Below, piece by piece: positions 8,879 through 17,208 of a DNA stretch of 64,000 nucleotides. The stretch comes from Planctomycetota bacterium (GTDB lineage: Bacteria > Planctomycetota > UBA8742 > UBA2392): positions 124,001 through 188,000 of the forward strand of contig JAJVIO010000008.1 in assembly GCA_022071975.1 (NCBI GenBank), given 5' to 3'. How positions within the stretch are numbered: position 1 is the stretch's first letter; every line of letters starts with the position of its first letter. The notes under the pieces are model-generated. The model searched no databases. It saw only the letters and a list, made by a program, of their open reading frames with translations, and was not told the origin of the DNA. The translations under genes were made by a program, and so were the position numbers.

Positions 8879-9619
8879 ATGGCTCGACCTCTTCGCACCG
8901 CTCGGGGTGGCATCTGTTACCATGTTATCAATCGGGGTAACGGCCGGGCTAACGTATTCCACAAACCCGACGATTTCGCGGCCTTTGAGCGCATCCTTTC
9001 CATGGCCTGCGAGCGCTTCAATATGCGCCTGCTGGGCTGGGTTTTGATGACCAACCACTTCCACCTGGTGCTGTGGCCCCGGCGCGACGGCGACCTACAG
9101 GCCTTCATGCAGTGGGCCACCACCTGCCACGTGCGGCGCTACCACAGGCACTACAAGGGCTCGGGGCATGTCTGGCAGGGGCGCTACCGCAGCTTCCCCA
9201 TCGAGCCCGGCGGGCATCTGTTGTCCGTGCTGCGCTACGTCGAGCGCAATCCCGTGCGCGCGGGCATGGTCGCCAAGGTCCAGGACTGGCTGTATTCGAG
9301 CGCCAAGGGTCTGGCTCAGTTTCGGCACGAAATTGTGCCTGACCCTTTATCGGAGGACGTGAAGGGGTCAGGCACCGCGGCTGGAGCCGCGGAGCCAGAC
9401 CCTTTTCCGCTCGCCCACTGGCTGGTGGAGGGGCCGACGCCACGGCCGCAGCCCTGGCTGCGCTTCGTGAACCGTGAGGAAGAGGCCGAGCAACTGGCAA
9501 AGCTGCGCGAGTGCGTGAACCGGGGCTCGCCCTTCGGCGACGACGCCTGGCGTAAAAGAGTCGCACGCAAGCTGGGGCTGGAGTCAACGATTCGCCCTCG
9601 CGGACGGCCGCGAAAGTAG
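8879..9619 (+). CDS. REP-associated tyrosine transposase (RAYT, Y1/HUH type)
   Basis: 246 residues. The HUH motif is NHFHLVLWP, and a catalytic Tyr lies in the helix ATTCHVRRYHRHYKG. GHVWQGRYRSFPIE and LLSVLRYVERNPVRAGMV are family hallmarks. RAYTs are single-copy, domesticated IS200/IS605 relatives that cleave single-stranded REP palindromes. This one carries a REP-like hairpin within its own coding sequence (9335-9375, encoding VPDPLSEDVKGSGT). Palindromes lie on both sides, and its stop codon falls inside the 9616-9643 palindrome. Confidence 0.92.
   Translation: MARPLRTARGGICYHVINRGNGRANVFHKPDDFAAFERILSMACERFNMRLLGWVLMTNHFHLVLWPRRDGDLQAFMQWATTCHVRRYHRHYKGSGHVWQGRYRSFPIEPGGHLLSVLRYVERNPVRAGMVAKVQDWLYSSAKGLAQFRHEIVPDPLSEDVKGSGTAAGAAEPDPFPLAHWLVEGPTPRPQPWLRFVNREEEAEQLAKLRECVNRGSPFGDDAWRKRVARKLGLESTIRPRGRPRK
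9335..9375 (+). repeat. REP-like hairpin inside the RAYT coding region
   Basis: GTGCCTGACCCTT pairs with AAGGGGTCAGGCAC across a 14-base loop, with one bulge. It shares the GGGGTCAGGC core with the copies at 6961 and 8825. A further partial copy, GAGCCAGACCCTTTT, follows near 9390. Confidence 0.75.
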
Positions 9620-9643
9620 GGACACGCTGCCGCGTGTCCCTAC
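9616..9643. repeat. Palindromic repeat, family A, copy 1
   Basis: GTAGGGACACGC-TGCC-GCGTGTCCCTAC: perfect 12-bp arms with a 4-base loop. It overlaps the RAYT stop codon. Related copies are at 9706-9727 and 20363-20384. Confidence 0.85.
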
Positions 9644-9677
9644 GTGTTGCCGCCACTGGTCCACATCACGAACTATA

Positions 9678-9702
9678 GGCAGGCTGGCAGCCTGCCCCAC
9701 GG
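9678..9702. repeat. Palindromic repeat, family C, copy 2
   Basis: The exact reverse complement of 6171-6195. It is followed almost directly by family A copy 2, so two repeat types are stacked between RAYT and the giant repeat-protein gene. Confidence 0.75.
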
Positions 9703-9705
9703 TTT

Positions 9706-9727
9706 GGGACACGCTGCCGCGTGTCCC
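9706..9727. repeat. Palindromic repeat, family A, copy 2
   Basis: GGGACACGC-TGCC-GCGTGTCCC, identical in its core to copy 1 at 9616-9643. Confidence 0.85.
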
Positions 9728-9753
9728 TACGGAGCAGCCGGGATGTTCGCCCT

Positions 9754-12700
9754 CTATCCGAAGGTGCGCACCATGCCTTCGAGGTCGTTTTTCCAGTGCG
9801 ACAGGAACTTGTGGGCCGCGCTGCCCGGAGTGTATTCGGGGAGGATGCTGCTTATGTGCGCCGCGGTGCGGCGCGCGTTGTTGACCTGGTTGGTCTTCCA
9901 GATCTGGTAGGCCTGCTCGTCACTGCTTGCGCGCGCGTTTTGATCAACCAGCCCGCCGTAGAAGAAGCCCACGGCGCCGGCCTGCTTGCCCAGGGCGGTG
10001 TCCACACGGCGCCAGGCCTGCATGGCCTCGTGCACGCCCAGGATGTCCTTGGCGCGGCGCATGTCGCCCAGTACCAGGCGGCCTTCGTGGCCGCTGACCA
10101 GGTTGGACAGGAACTCGTACTGCTCGGCGTCGCGGGGGCTCATGCCCGCCTGCTGGGCCAGGCTGCGCATGGTGTTGCGCAACTCAGCGTACGAGTTTGC
10201 TTCCCGGCCGGCCTGCAGCATGGCGGCCTTGGCGGCCTCGCGCGCCTCGTTGCCGAGGTGGGCCATGTAGTCGGTTCCGAGCTGCGCCACGAACTCGGCG
10301 GCGGCGCCCGCGGTCTCGGAGCGCGTGGCGGCCTGCACCAGCATGCCGATCACCTTGGGGCCGACCTTCTGGGTCAGCGCGGTGATGTTGGCGACGTCGT
10401 TTTCGCCACCCCACTCGCTGATCAACTTGAACACCTCGGGCGCGGAATCGACGATGCCCATGAGCACGCCGGAACGCTTGACGGCCGAGCCGCCCACGCC
10501 GCCGTCCAGGTGCTCCAGCAGCTTCCTCATGGAGGGCAGGTTGCGTTCCAGCAGGTGGTTGCGCTGGTCTTCGGGCAGGGCCTGCCAGGCGTTGACTATG
10601 AACTCAATGCCGTCCTTGGCGAGCTTGCCGTAGTTGCGGGATTCGCCGTCGGCCAGGGGGCGTGAGACTTCGCGCCCGAAGGCGATCAGGCTTTTCAGCG
10701 CGGCCGCGTAATTGGCCGGGTTGCGTCCCAGTTCGCGCTCGATGCGCGCCATGGTCGCCGGCGGGATCGCGCCGAAAGCCGAGGCGTTGGCGCCGGCGAA
10801 CTCCTCGAGCGCTGCGCCGTACTCGCCCTTGAACAGGTGATCGACTGCCTTGCTGACGGCCAGTGCCGAGGCAATCGCCGAGCCGCCGGACTTCACGGCC
10901 TGGGTCCACTTCTGGGCGATGTCGGCGTTGTTCTCGAGCCAGTTGGGCAGGCTGTTGCGGTCCTGTGCCAGCAACTCGGCGATCTTGGCCTTGTCGTTGG
11001 CGTCGATGGCGTTCTTGAGGTCTTCCTGGATCTGCTCAAACGGCACGTCCGGCATGCGCAGCGCGAGCTCGAGCGCTTTGGCGGCGATGCCCAGCTCGTC
11101 CTTGTTGATTTCGCCTGAGGGTTTGGCGGCGCCGTCCGTGGCGGGCTTGCGCTGCAGGTCGCCGCCGGCTTCGTCCAGCGCCGCGTCGGTATCGGCGCGG
11201 GCTTCGTCGCGGCGCTGCATCTCGCCCTCGGAGGCCTGCTTCCGGGCTTCATCCAGCTGGCCGTTTTCCTTCATGCGGTTTTCGAGGTCCGCGTAGCCGG
11301 CCTTTTCCTCGGGCGTGAGCTGGTCCCAGTTGCGGCCGCCCTGGACGTCTTCGTACAGGCTCTGGCCTTCTTCGCGTTCGCCCCACTTGTCGTCGCGGCT
11401 GATGACGTTGCCGTCCTTGTCGCGCACGACGCGGCTGGTGGTGCCGTCGGGGCGCGTGGTGGTTTCGACCCAGTTGCCGTCTTCATCCTTGTGGCGGCGG
11501 GTTTCGGTGCCGTCGGGCTTCTTCACGGTCTCGACGCCGACGGGGGTGCGCTCGGCCTCTTCGATGATGTTGCCCTCGGCGTCGCGCAGGGTGCGGGTTT
11601 TGCGGCCGTCGGGGCTGAGCGTGTACTCGGTGGTGGTGCCGTCCGGGTTGGTCTGCTTGCGGACGATGTTGCCGTTTTTGTCGCGGGTGGATTCGCGGAC
11701 GGTGCCGTCGGGGCGCACTTCGCGGAATTCGCGGCTGCCGTCGGGGTGGGTGGTGATGTCGCGCACGGTGCCGTCGTCGTCTTCCTCGTGCGTGTGGATG
11801 GTGCCGTCCTCACCCTTGGTGGTCGTGCCCTTGGTGATCTTGGGGTTGCCGTCGCCGTCGTGGGTGAGAGTGGTGGTTTCGCCGGTGTCGGGGTCAGTAT
11901 AGGTGATGGAAGGCTTTTGCTTGTCGGGCGGCAGTGTGTGCTTGTGGTCTATGAGGTTGCCGTCCTTGTCGAGCGTGTATGTGTCGCTGGAGCCATCCGG
12001 ATTGCTGGTGCGGATCACGCGGGTACCGTCTTCCAGCACGGCCTCGGAGACAGCCTTGGATTCGCCGTTGATGTAGTTGTGGATCTCTTTCACGCGCCCT
12101 TCGGCGTCGTAGTAGATCCAGGGGCCGACCTTTACGTCGCGAACGTACCTGCCTTCGGACTCTTTGTTTCCGTTGCCGTGGCACCAGACCCACGGCCCAT
12201 GCTTCAGCGGATGGTTCGGACTGTCCCAGCGCGCCCCGTAACTGAATCCGTGGCCGCTCTGGTTGCCGTTGTCGTGCCAGGCGGTCCAGTTGCCGCGCAT
12301 CACGCCCTCGATCCATTCCGTCAGCAGCGATTTCCGGCCGTTGCGGTGGTACCAGGAGGCGATGCCATCCAGGTTGCCGTTGACGTAGGTGCCCTCGAAC
12401 GAGCGCACGCCGTCCTCGAAGTACTCGACCCACAACCCGGTGCGGATCGGGCTGTTGTGGCTGTCCCATTTCTGTCCCATGGCTTCGCCGAGGGCGGCGA
12501 TCTGGCCGTTCTCGTAGTAAAGCGTCCAGGTGCCGGTCAGGCTGCCGTTGTCGAATTCGCACTCGATGCGTTTGCTGCCGGATGCGTAGTACTCAACCAG
12601 GCCACCGTCCCGCACGTTCTTGACGAAGGGCACCTCAAGCTGCTTCTGGCCGGTTTCGAAATTCCAGATCCAGTTTCCTTCGCGGACCGGGGCGTAGAAC

Positions 12701-13857
12701 TGGTTCTGCCAGCTTGAACTGGCCTGGCCCTTGGCGCTCACGTTTCCGTTCAGGTGGTACTCGATCCATTCGCCATTGGCGAAGCCCGCCTGGAAGTCGC
12801 ACTCGACCTGCTTCTCACCGGAGTTGTAGTAGCGCACCGCGTGGCCGTGCATCTGGTCTTCGACGAATGGGCTTTCGAGGACGAGGACGCCCGTTTCGTT
12901 GAACCACTTCCATGGGCCGGTTTTTTTCGCGCCGTACAACTGGTTGTGCCAGCTGCTGTATGCTTCGCCCCGCGCGGCAACCTTTTCGTTGGTGTGGTAT
13001 TCGATCCACTCGCCTTTCGCGTAACCGTCGGTGAAGTCGCACTCGATTCGCTTGTTGCCGGTGTTGTAGTAGCTGACAGCGTGGCCGGTCAGAATGTCCT
13101 GTTGATAGCTTCCCTCAAACGAAAGCACACCGTTTTCGTGGTACCACTTCCATGGCCCGGTTTTCTTCGCGCCGTAGAGTTCGTTGCGCCAGCTGGTGTA
13201 CGCCTGGCCCCGCGCGGCAACCTGGCCGTCGCTGTGGTATTCGATCCACTCGCCTTTCGCGTAACCGTCGGTGAAGTCGCACTCGATGCGTTTGTTGCCG
13301 GTGTTGTAGTAGCTGATCGCGTGGCCGGTGAGGATGTCCTGCTGATAGCTTCCCTCAAACGAAAGCACACCGTTTTCGTGGTACCACTTCCAGGCGCCGG
13401 TTTTCTTCGGGCCGTAGAGTTCGTTGTGCCAACTGGTGTAGGCATCGCCTTGGATCGACACCTTGCCGTTCTCGAAGTACTCGGTCCAGGAGCCCTTGGC
13501 GTAGCCGTCCGCGAAAGTGCCCTCGATGCGCTTCGCCCCGCTGTTGTAGTACGAGATGGCGACGCCGTGCATCTCGCCCTTGGTGTAGCTGCGCTTGAAC
13601 GAGACGTTGCCGTTCTCGTGGTAGCTCACCCAATCGCCGGTCTGCAGGCCGTCTTCGTACACGCCTTCCTGGGACTGCTTGCCGTTGTCGTGCCAGCTTT
13701 CGTACTTGCCGACGCGCTTGCCATCGACGGTCTTGTAACGCTCCACCAGCACGCCGGCCGTGTTTTTACGCTCGATCAGTTCCACCTTGGGCGGGTCCTG
13801 GGCCAGAAGGGGCAGAGCGCAGAAAACAAGGAGCAGGGGAGAGAGCAGTCGGGGCAT
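9754..13857 (-). CDS. Giant secreted MORN_2/RHS-like repeat protein
   Basis: The track start at 14241 overlaps rpsA. The ATG at 13857 gives a signal peptide (MPRLLSPLLLVFCALPLLAQ) and 1,367 residues. Roughly residues 40-600 are MORN_2/YwqK-type repeats (GxWxxYHENGxxxxEGxY), including a nearly perfect 80-residue supermodule repeated with a 240-bp period in the DNA (about 12,960-13,450). Residues 600-880 are DG-rich, RHS-like (PDGTxxxxxxDxxGN). The last 450 or so residues are a helical domain with no family I recognise. The gene is monocistronic. The layout recalls polymorphic-toxin or surface scaffold proteins, but no toxin motif was seen. Confidence 0.75.
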   Translation of the reverse strand: MPRLLSPLLLVFCALPLLAQDPPKVELIERKNTAGVLVERYKTVDGKRVGKYESWHDNGKQSQEGVYEDGLQTGDWVSYHENGNVSFKRSYTKGEMHGVAISYYNSGAKRIEGTFADGYAKGSWTEYFENGKVSIQGDAYTSWHNELYGPKKTGAWKWYHENGVLSFEGSYQQDILTGHAISYYNTGNKRIECDFTDGYAKGEWIEYHSDGQVAARGQAYTSWRNELYGAKKTGPWKWYHENGVLSFEGSYQQDILTGHAVSYYNTGNKRIECDFTDGYAKGEWIEYHTNEKVAARGEAYSSWHNQLYGAKKTGPWKWFNETGVLVLESPFVEDQMHGHAVRYYNSGEKQVECDFQAGFANGEWIEYHLNGNVSAKGQASSSWQNQFYAPVREGNWIWNFETGQKQLEVPFVKNVRDGGLVEYYASGSKRIECEFDNGSLTGTWTLYYENGQIAALGEAMGQKWDSHNSPIRTGLWVEYFEDGVRSFEGTYVNGNLDGIASWYHRNGRKSLLTEWIEGVMRGNWTAWHDNGNQSGHGFSYGARWDSPNHPLKHGPWVWCHGNGNKESEGRYVRDVKVGPWIYYDAEGRVKEIHNYINGESKAVSEAVLEDGTRVIRTSNPDGSSDTYTLDKDGNLIDHKHTLPPDKQKPSITYTDPDTGETTTLTHDGDGNPKITKGTTTKGEDGTIHTHEEDDDGTVRDITTHPDGSREFREVRPDGTVRESTRDKNGNIVRKQTNPDGTTTEYTLSPDGRKTRTLRDAEGNIIEEAERTPVGVETVKKPDGTETRRHKDEDGNWVETTTRPDGTTSRVVRDKDGNVISRDDKWGEREEGQSLYEDVQGGRNWDQLTPEEKAGYADLENRMKENGQLDEARKQASEGEMQRRDEARADTDAALDEAGGDLQRKPATDGAAKPSGEINKDELGIAAKALELALRMPDVPFEQIQEDLKNAIDANDKAKIAELLAQDRNSLPNWLENNADIAQKWTQAVKSGGSAIASALAVSKAVDHLFKGEYGAALEEFAGANASAFGAIPPATMARIERELGRNPANYAAALKSLIAFGREVSRPLADGESRNYGKLAKDGIEFIVNAWQALPEDQRNHLLERNLPSMRKLLEHLDGGVGGSAVKRSGVLMGIVDSAPEVFKLISEWGGENDVANITALTQKVGPKVIGMLVQAATRSETAGAAAEFVAQLGTDYMAHLGNEAREAAKAAMLQAGREANSYAELRNTMRSLAQQAGMSPRDAEQYEFLSNLVSGHEGRLVLGDMRRAKDILGVHEAMQAWRRVDTALGKQAGAVGFFYGGLVDQNARASSDEQAYQIWKTNQVNNARRTAAHISSILPEYTPGSAAHKFLSHWKNDLEGMVRTFG

Positions 13858-13936
13858 TGACGTCTCCAGATGATCGGCACGCGAGCAACGACACGGGTTG
13901 TTACCCCGTGGTGAGACAACTGTCAAACCAATGCAA

Positions 13937-13964
13937 CAGCGCCCGGACCGAAGCCCGGGCGCTG
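13937..13964 (-). terminator. Probable rpsA terminator
   Basis: CAGCGCCCGG pairs perfectly with CCGGGCGCTG around an 8-base loop, about 33 bp after the rpsA stop. The downstream T-tract on the minus strand is weak (TTGCATTGGTTT), so termination may be partial. Confidence 0.55.
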
Positions 13965-13996
13965 CTTTGACTTGTACCGTGTAAACGGCCTGTAAA

Positions 13997-15637
13997 TCAG
14001 GCATCGGCGGCGGTGAGGCCGATCTTGCGTTCCTTGGGGTCGAGCTTGATGACCTTGACCTTGATGGTTTCGCCGACCTTGACCGACTCTTCGGGCTTGT
14101 CTGCGCCCTCGGCCGCGAGCTCGCTGATGTGCAGCAGGCCTTCCAGCTCGTTGTCGAGTTCGACGAACACGCCGAAGTTGGTGATCTTGGTGACCTTGCC
14201 GTCCATCTCGGTGCCGACAGCGAAACGCTCCGGGATTTCATCTTCCCAAGGGTCGCTGCGCATCTGTTTCATGCCGAGCGCGATGCGGTGCTTGTCGGTG
14301 TCCACCGCCAGCACTACGCACTCGACCTCGTCGCCCTTCTTCACCATCTCGTTGGGGTGGCTGACCTTGCGGGTCCAGCTCATGTCGGAGACGTGCAGCA
14401 GGCCGTCGATGCCGGGCTCGATCTCGATGAACGCGCCGTAGGTGGTGAGGTTGCGGACCACGCCCTTGACCTTGGCGCCGGGCTGATAGCGGGCGCTGAC
14501 GCGATCCCAGGGGTTTTCCTCAAGCTGCTTCATGCCGAGCGAGATTTCCTGCTTCTCTTCGTTCACGCCCAGGATGATGACCTCGGCGTCGTCGCCCAGC
14601 TGCACGACTTCGCGCGGGTCGTTGACGCGCTTGGTCCAGCTCATTTCGCTGACGTGGACCAGGCCCTCGATGCCTTCTTCCAGGCGGATGAAAGCGCCGT
14701 AGGACATGATGTTGACCACCTTGCCCTTGTGGCGCGAGCCCACGGGGTAACGCTCCGCGATGCCCTTCCAGGGGCTGTCGGCGAGCTGCTTCATGCCCAG
14801 CGCGATGCGTTCGCGGTCGCGGTCGACCTTCAGCACCTTCACCTTCACGGTCTCGTTGATCTTCACCACTTCGCTGGGGTGCTGGATGCGGCCCCAGGTC
14901 ATGTCGGTGATGTGCAGCAGGCCGTCGATGCCGCCCAGGTCAACAAACGCGCCGAAGTCGGCGATGTTCTTGACCACGCCTTCGCGGATCTGGCCTTCCT
15001 CGATTTCGGAAAGCAGCGCGTCCTTGAGGCGCTCGCGGTTGCGCTCCTGCAGCTTGCGGGCGCTGACCACGATGTTTTCGCGCGCCTGGTCGATCTTGAT
15101 GATCTCGCACTCGAGCTCGTCGCCGATGAACTCGTTGATATCGCGGGTACGGCGGATGCTGACCTGGCTGGCGGGCAGGAAGGCCGGCACGCCGATGTCG
15201 ATCAACAGGCCGCCTTTGATCTTCTTGGCCACCTTGCCGCGCACGGTGTCGCCTTCCTTGTGCTTGGCGACCACGGTTTCCCAGTTGATCTTGCGGTCGG
15301 CCTTGCGCTTGGAGAGGCCGATCAGGCCGTCGTCGTTTTCGAGTTCCTCGATCAGGACGGTGATTTCGTCGCCGGCCTTGGGGCGATCTTCTTCGCTGTC
15401 GAACTCGCGGGTGTTGATGATGCCGACGGTCTTGGCGCCGAGGTCAACGGTGACCTGGTCCTTGCCGACGCTGATCACGCGGCCTTTGACCAGCGAGTCT
15501 TCGCTGAAAGCGCGGGTGCTGGGCGTAAGGTCGTCCAGCGAGGGTTCTTTCCAGATCGTCTCAAGCTCGGCTTCAACGACTTCCGCCTTGGGGCCGTAAC
15601 GGCGAACCAAGGGGTTGATGGCACGCAATGCTGTCAT
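13997..15637 (-). CDS. rpsA: 30S ribosomal protein S1
   Basis: 546 residues with six consecutive S1 (OB-fold) domains, beginning near residues 50, 128, 213, 299, 385 and 473. Domains 3-6 carry the motif FGAFVDLG..GLLHI(S/T)(D/E)M. The first two domains are the divergent, ribosome-binding type. The protein recruits mRNA to the 30S subunit. Length and domain number match standard bacterial S1. A probable terminator follows, and the next gene downstream is the giant repeat protein. Confidence 0.95.
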   Translation of the reverse strand: MTALRAINPLVRRYGPKAEVVEAELETIWKEPSLDDLTPSTRAFSEDSLVKGRVISVGKDQVTVDLGAKTVGIINTREFDSEEDRPKAGDEITVLIEELENDDGLIGLSKRKADRKINWETVVAKHKEGDTVRGKVAKKIKGGLLIDIGVPAFLPASQVSIRRTRDINEFIGDELECEIIKIDQARENIVVSARKLQERNRERLKDALLSEIEEGQIREGVVKNIADFGAFVDLGGIDGLLHITDMTWGRIQHPSEVVKINETVKVKVLKVDRDRERIALGMKQLADSPWKGIAERYPVGSRHKGKVVNIMSYGAFIRLEEGIEGLVHVSEMSWTKRVNDPREVVQLGDDAEVIILGVNEEKQEISLGMKQLEENPWDRVSARYQPGAKVKGVVRNLTTYGAFIEIEPGIDGLLHVSDMSWTRKVSHPNEMVKKGDEVECVVLAVDTDKHRIALGMKQMRSDPWEDEIPERFAVGTEMDGKVTKITNFGVFVELDNELEGLLHISELAAEGADKPEESVKVGETIKVKVIKLDPKERKIGLTAADA

Positions 15638-15798
15638 GTAAGGGATCCTGAATCCCGGCTTCGGGCCGCTGGCAAGCCAGGGCGCGGCCGGGGTCTTGGA
15701 GGTTCTTCAAGGCGCCCGGACACACGCCCGGGAACACGCCGCTGAAGGGCCGGGAATTGTAGGAACGGCGGCAATGTATGCAATGGGGAGGACTGGGT

Positions 15799-16179
15799 TT
15801 ATGCGGGGCGGCCTCCGGCCAGGGTCAGGCCGAGCCAGGCGAGGAACAGGCCACCGGCTACGCTGGCGCCTATGTTCATCAGGGCCTTGCCGGGGGCCAA
15901 CTCGAGGGTCTGGTTGGCGAAGGTGCTGAAGGTGGTGAGGCTGCCGCACACGCCCACCAGCAGCAGCAGTTGCAGTTCGCTCCCCCACTTCACCCCGTCA
16001 CGACCTAAAAAGCCCACGCCCAGGCCGATGGCGAAGCAGCCGATGAAATTGGCGGCCAGGGTGGCCCAGGGGAACGCGAGCGCGAATTTCGGGGCCAGGC
16101 GCTCGAGCCCTATGGCGATGCCGTAACGCAAAGACGAGCCTAGGGCGCCGCCCAGGCAGACCAGTGCGAGTTGTTTCAC
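15799..16179 (-). CDS. crcB: Fluoride channel CrcB/Fluc
   Basis: 126 residues with four hydrophobic helices. Family motifs are GGALGSSLRYG at the N-terminus, ATLAANFIGCFAIG, and GVCGSLTTFSTFANQ in the third helix (the Na+ and F- path). It works as a dual-topology dimer exporting fluoride. It is divergent from the PHP gene with only 47 bp between them, which leaves no room for a fluoride riboswitch. Confidence 0.92.
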   Translation of the reverse strand: MKQLALVCLGGALGSSLRYGIAIGLERLAPKFALAFPWATLAANFIGCFAIGLGVGFLGRDGVKWGSELQLLLLVGVCGSLTTFSTFANQTLELAPGKALMNIGASVAGGLFLAWLGLTLAGGRPA

Positions 16180-16226
16180 GTTGCCCCCTTTCCGAATCGG
16201 CTCAGGACTCTACCTTTTAGACTACG

Positions 16227-17057
16227 ATGATCGACAGCCCGCTCGTTGACTTGCACAGCCACTCCACCCGCTCCGATGGCGCATTTGCGCCCGCCCGCCT
16301 GGTGGAAGAGGCCGCGGCCCGCGGCGTTACCACGCTGGCGCTGACCGACCACGACACCACGGCCGGCCTGGACGAGGCCGAAGCCGCGGCGCAGGAGCAC
16401 GGCCTGGAGTTTGTGCCCGGCGTGGAAATCACCTGCGAGTGCGCGGGCACGGAAGTACACCTGCTGGGCCTGGGCATTGACCGCCTGAATCCGAAACTGC
16501 AACGGATCTGCGCCGACGTGCAGGGGCGCCGGCGCGAGCGCTTCTTCGAAATGGTGGCGCGCCTGCGCGCCCACGGCGTGCCGCTCAGCACCGAAGGGGT
16601 TGAAGACGGCGTGTCGCTTGCGCGCCCCTACCTGGCGCGGCTGCTGGTTCAGCAGGGCAAAGTCGCCGGCTACCAGGAAGCCTTCGAGCGCTACCTGCGC
16701 CGGGGGCGACCCGGTTTCGTGGATCACTCGCGCATCCGTATTGAGGGCGCCATTGAGGCCATTCAGGCCGCGGGCGGCGTGGCGGTGATCGCCCACCCCG
16801 GCCTGTACCGCAACGGCGACGAGGTGGTGTTCGAGGCCCGCAAGCTCGGGCTTGACGGCATTGAGTGCCACCACAGCGACCACAACCACGACGTCAGCCA
16901 GCACTACGTTTCGCTCGCGCGCAAACTGGAGTTGCTGGTCAGCGGCGGCGCCGACTTCCACGGCCCGGAGCACGCGCGCAGCAAGTTCTTCGGTAAGCGT
17001 GGCTGCCCGAACGATGACTTCGAGCGCATGAAAGATGCGCTGGCGGCGCGGGCGTGA
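16227..17057 (+). CDS. PHP-domain phosphoesterase (TrpH/YciV, RNase AM-like)
   Basis: 276 residues. Metal-binding motifs are DLHSHSTRSDGA, ALTDHDTTAG, PGVEITCE, a later AHPGL, and GGADFHG. The length matches YciV/TrpH proteins, which in E. coli act as 5'-3' exoribonuclease (RNase AM) and nucleoside 3',5'-bisphosphate phosphatase. The cytosolic location and substrate are inferred from family. Confidence 0.88.
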   Translation: MIDSPLVDLHSHSTRSDGAFAPARLVEEAAARGVTTLALTDHDTTAGLDEAEAAAQEHGLEFVPGVEITCECAGTEVHLLGLGIDRLNPKLQRICADVQGRRRERFFEMVARLRAHGVPLSTEGVEDGVSLARPYLARLLVQQGKVAGYQEAFERYLRRGRPGFVDHSRIRIEGAIEAIQAAGGVAVIAHPGLYRNGDEVVFEARKLGLDGIECHHSDHNHDVSQHYVSLARKLELLVSGGADFHGPEHARSKFFGKRGCPNDDFERMKDALAARA

Positions 17058-17062
17058 CGTGG

Positions 17063-17192
17063 TGCGGGCGCCCCGCCCGCATCGGTTGTGGTGGTTACTT
17101 CGCAGCTGACGTTGAGTTATCGCCGCACGGGTAATAGTGTCGCTGTTGTTCACCCGGGCATCCGCCCGGGTGTGCGGGCGGGGCGCCCGCAA
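17063..17192. repeat. Pair of GC-rich hairpins in inverted orientation
   Basis: TGCGGGCGCCCCGCCCGCA (17063-17081) and its inverse TGCGGGCGGGGCGCCCGCA (about 17173-17191) bracket about 90 bp between the PHP and FAD-oxidoreductase genes. Each can fold on itself, or the two can pair. A third hairpin, CCCGGGCATCCGCCCGGG, is nested just before the second copy. This looks like a REP/MITE-like intergenic element. Confidence 0.6.
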
Positions 17193-17208
17193 CACTTCAG
17201 AGGATCCC

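Noticed and set aside
12960-13450. CRISPR-like array
   Set aside because: The repeats are 240 bp apart, in frame and encode MORN-type protein modules; there are no short spacers or cas genes.
14129-15745. A 538-residue plus-strand ORF
   Set aside because: Antisense shadow of rpsA, caused by high GC at third codon positions.
16180-16226. Fluoride riboswitch before crcB
   Set aside because: The gap is only 47 bp and no fluoride-riboswitch core was found.
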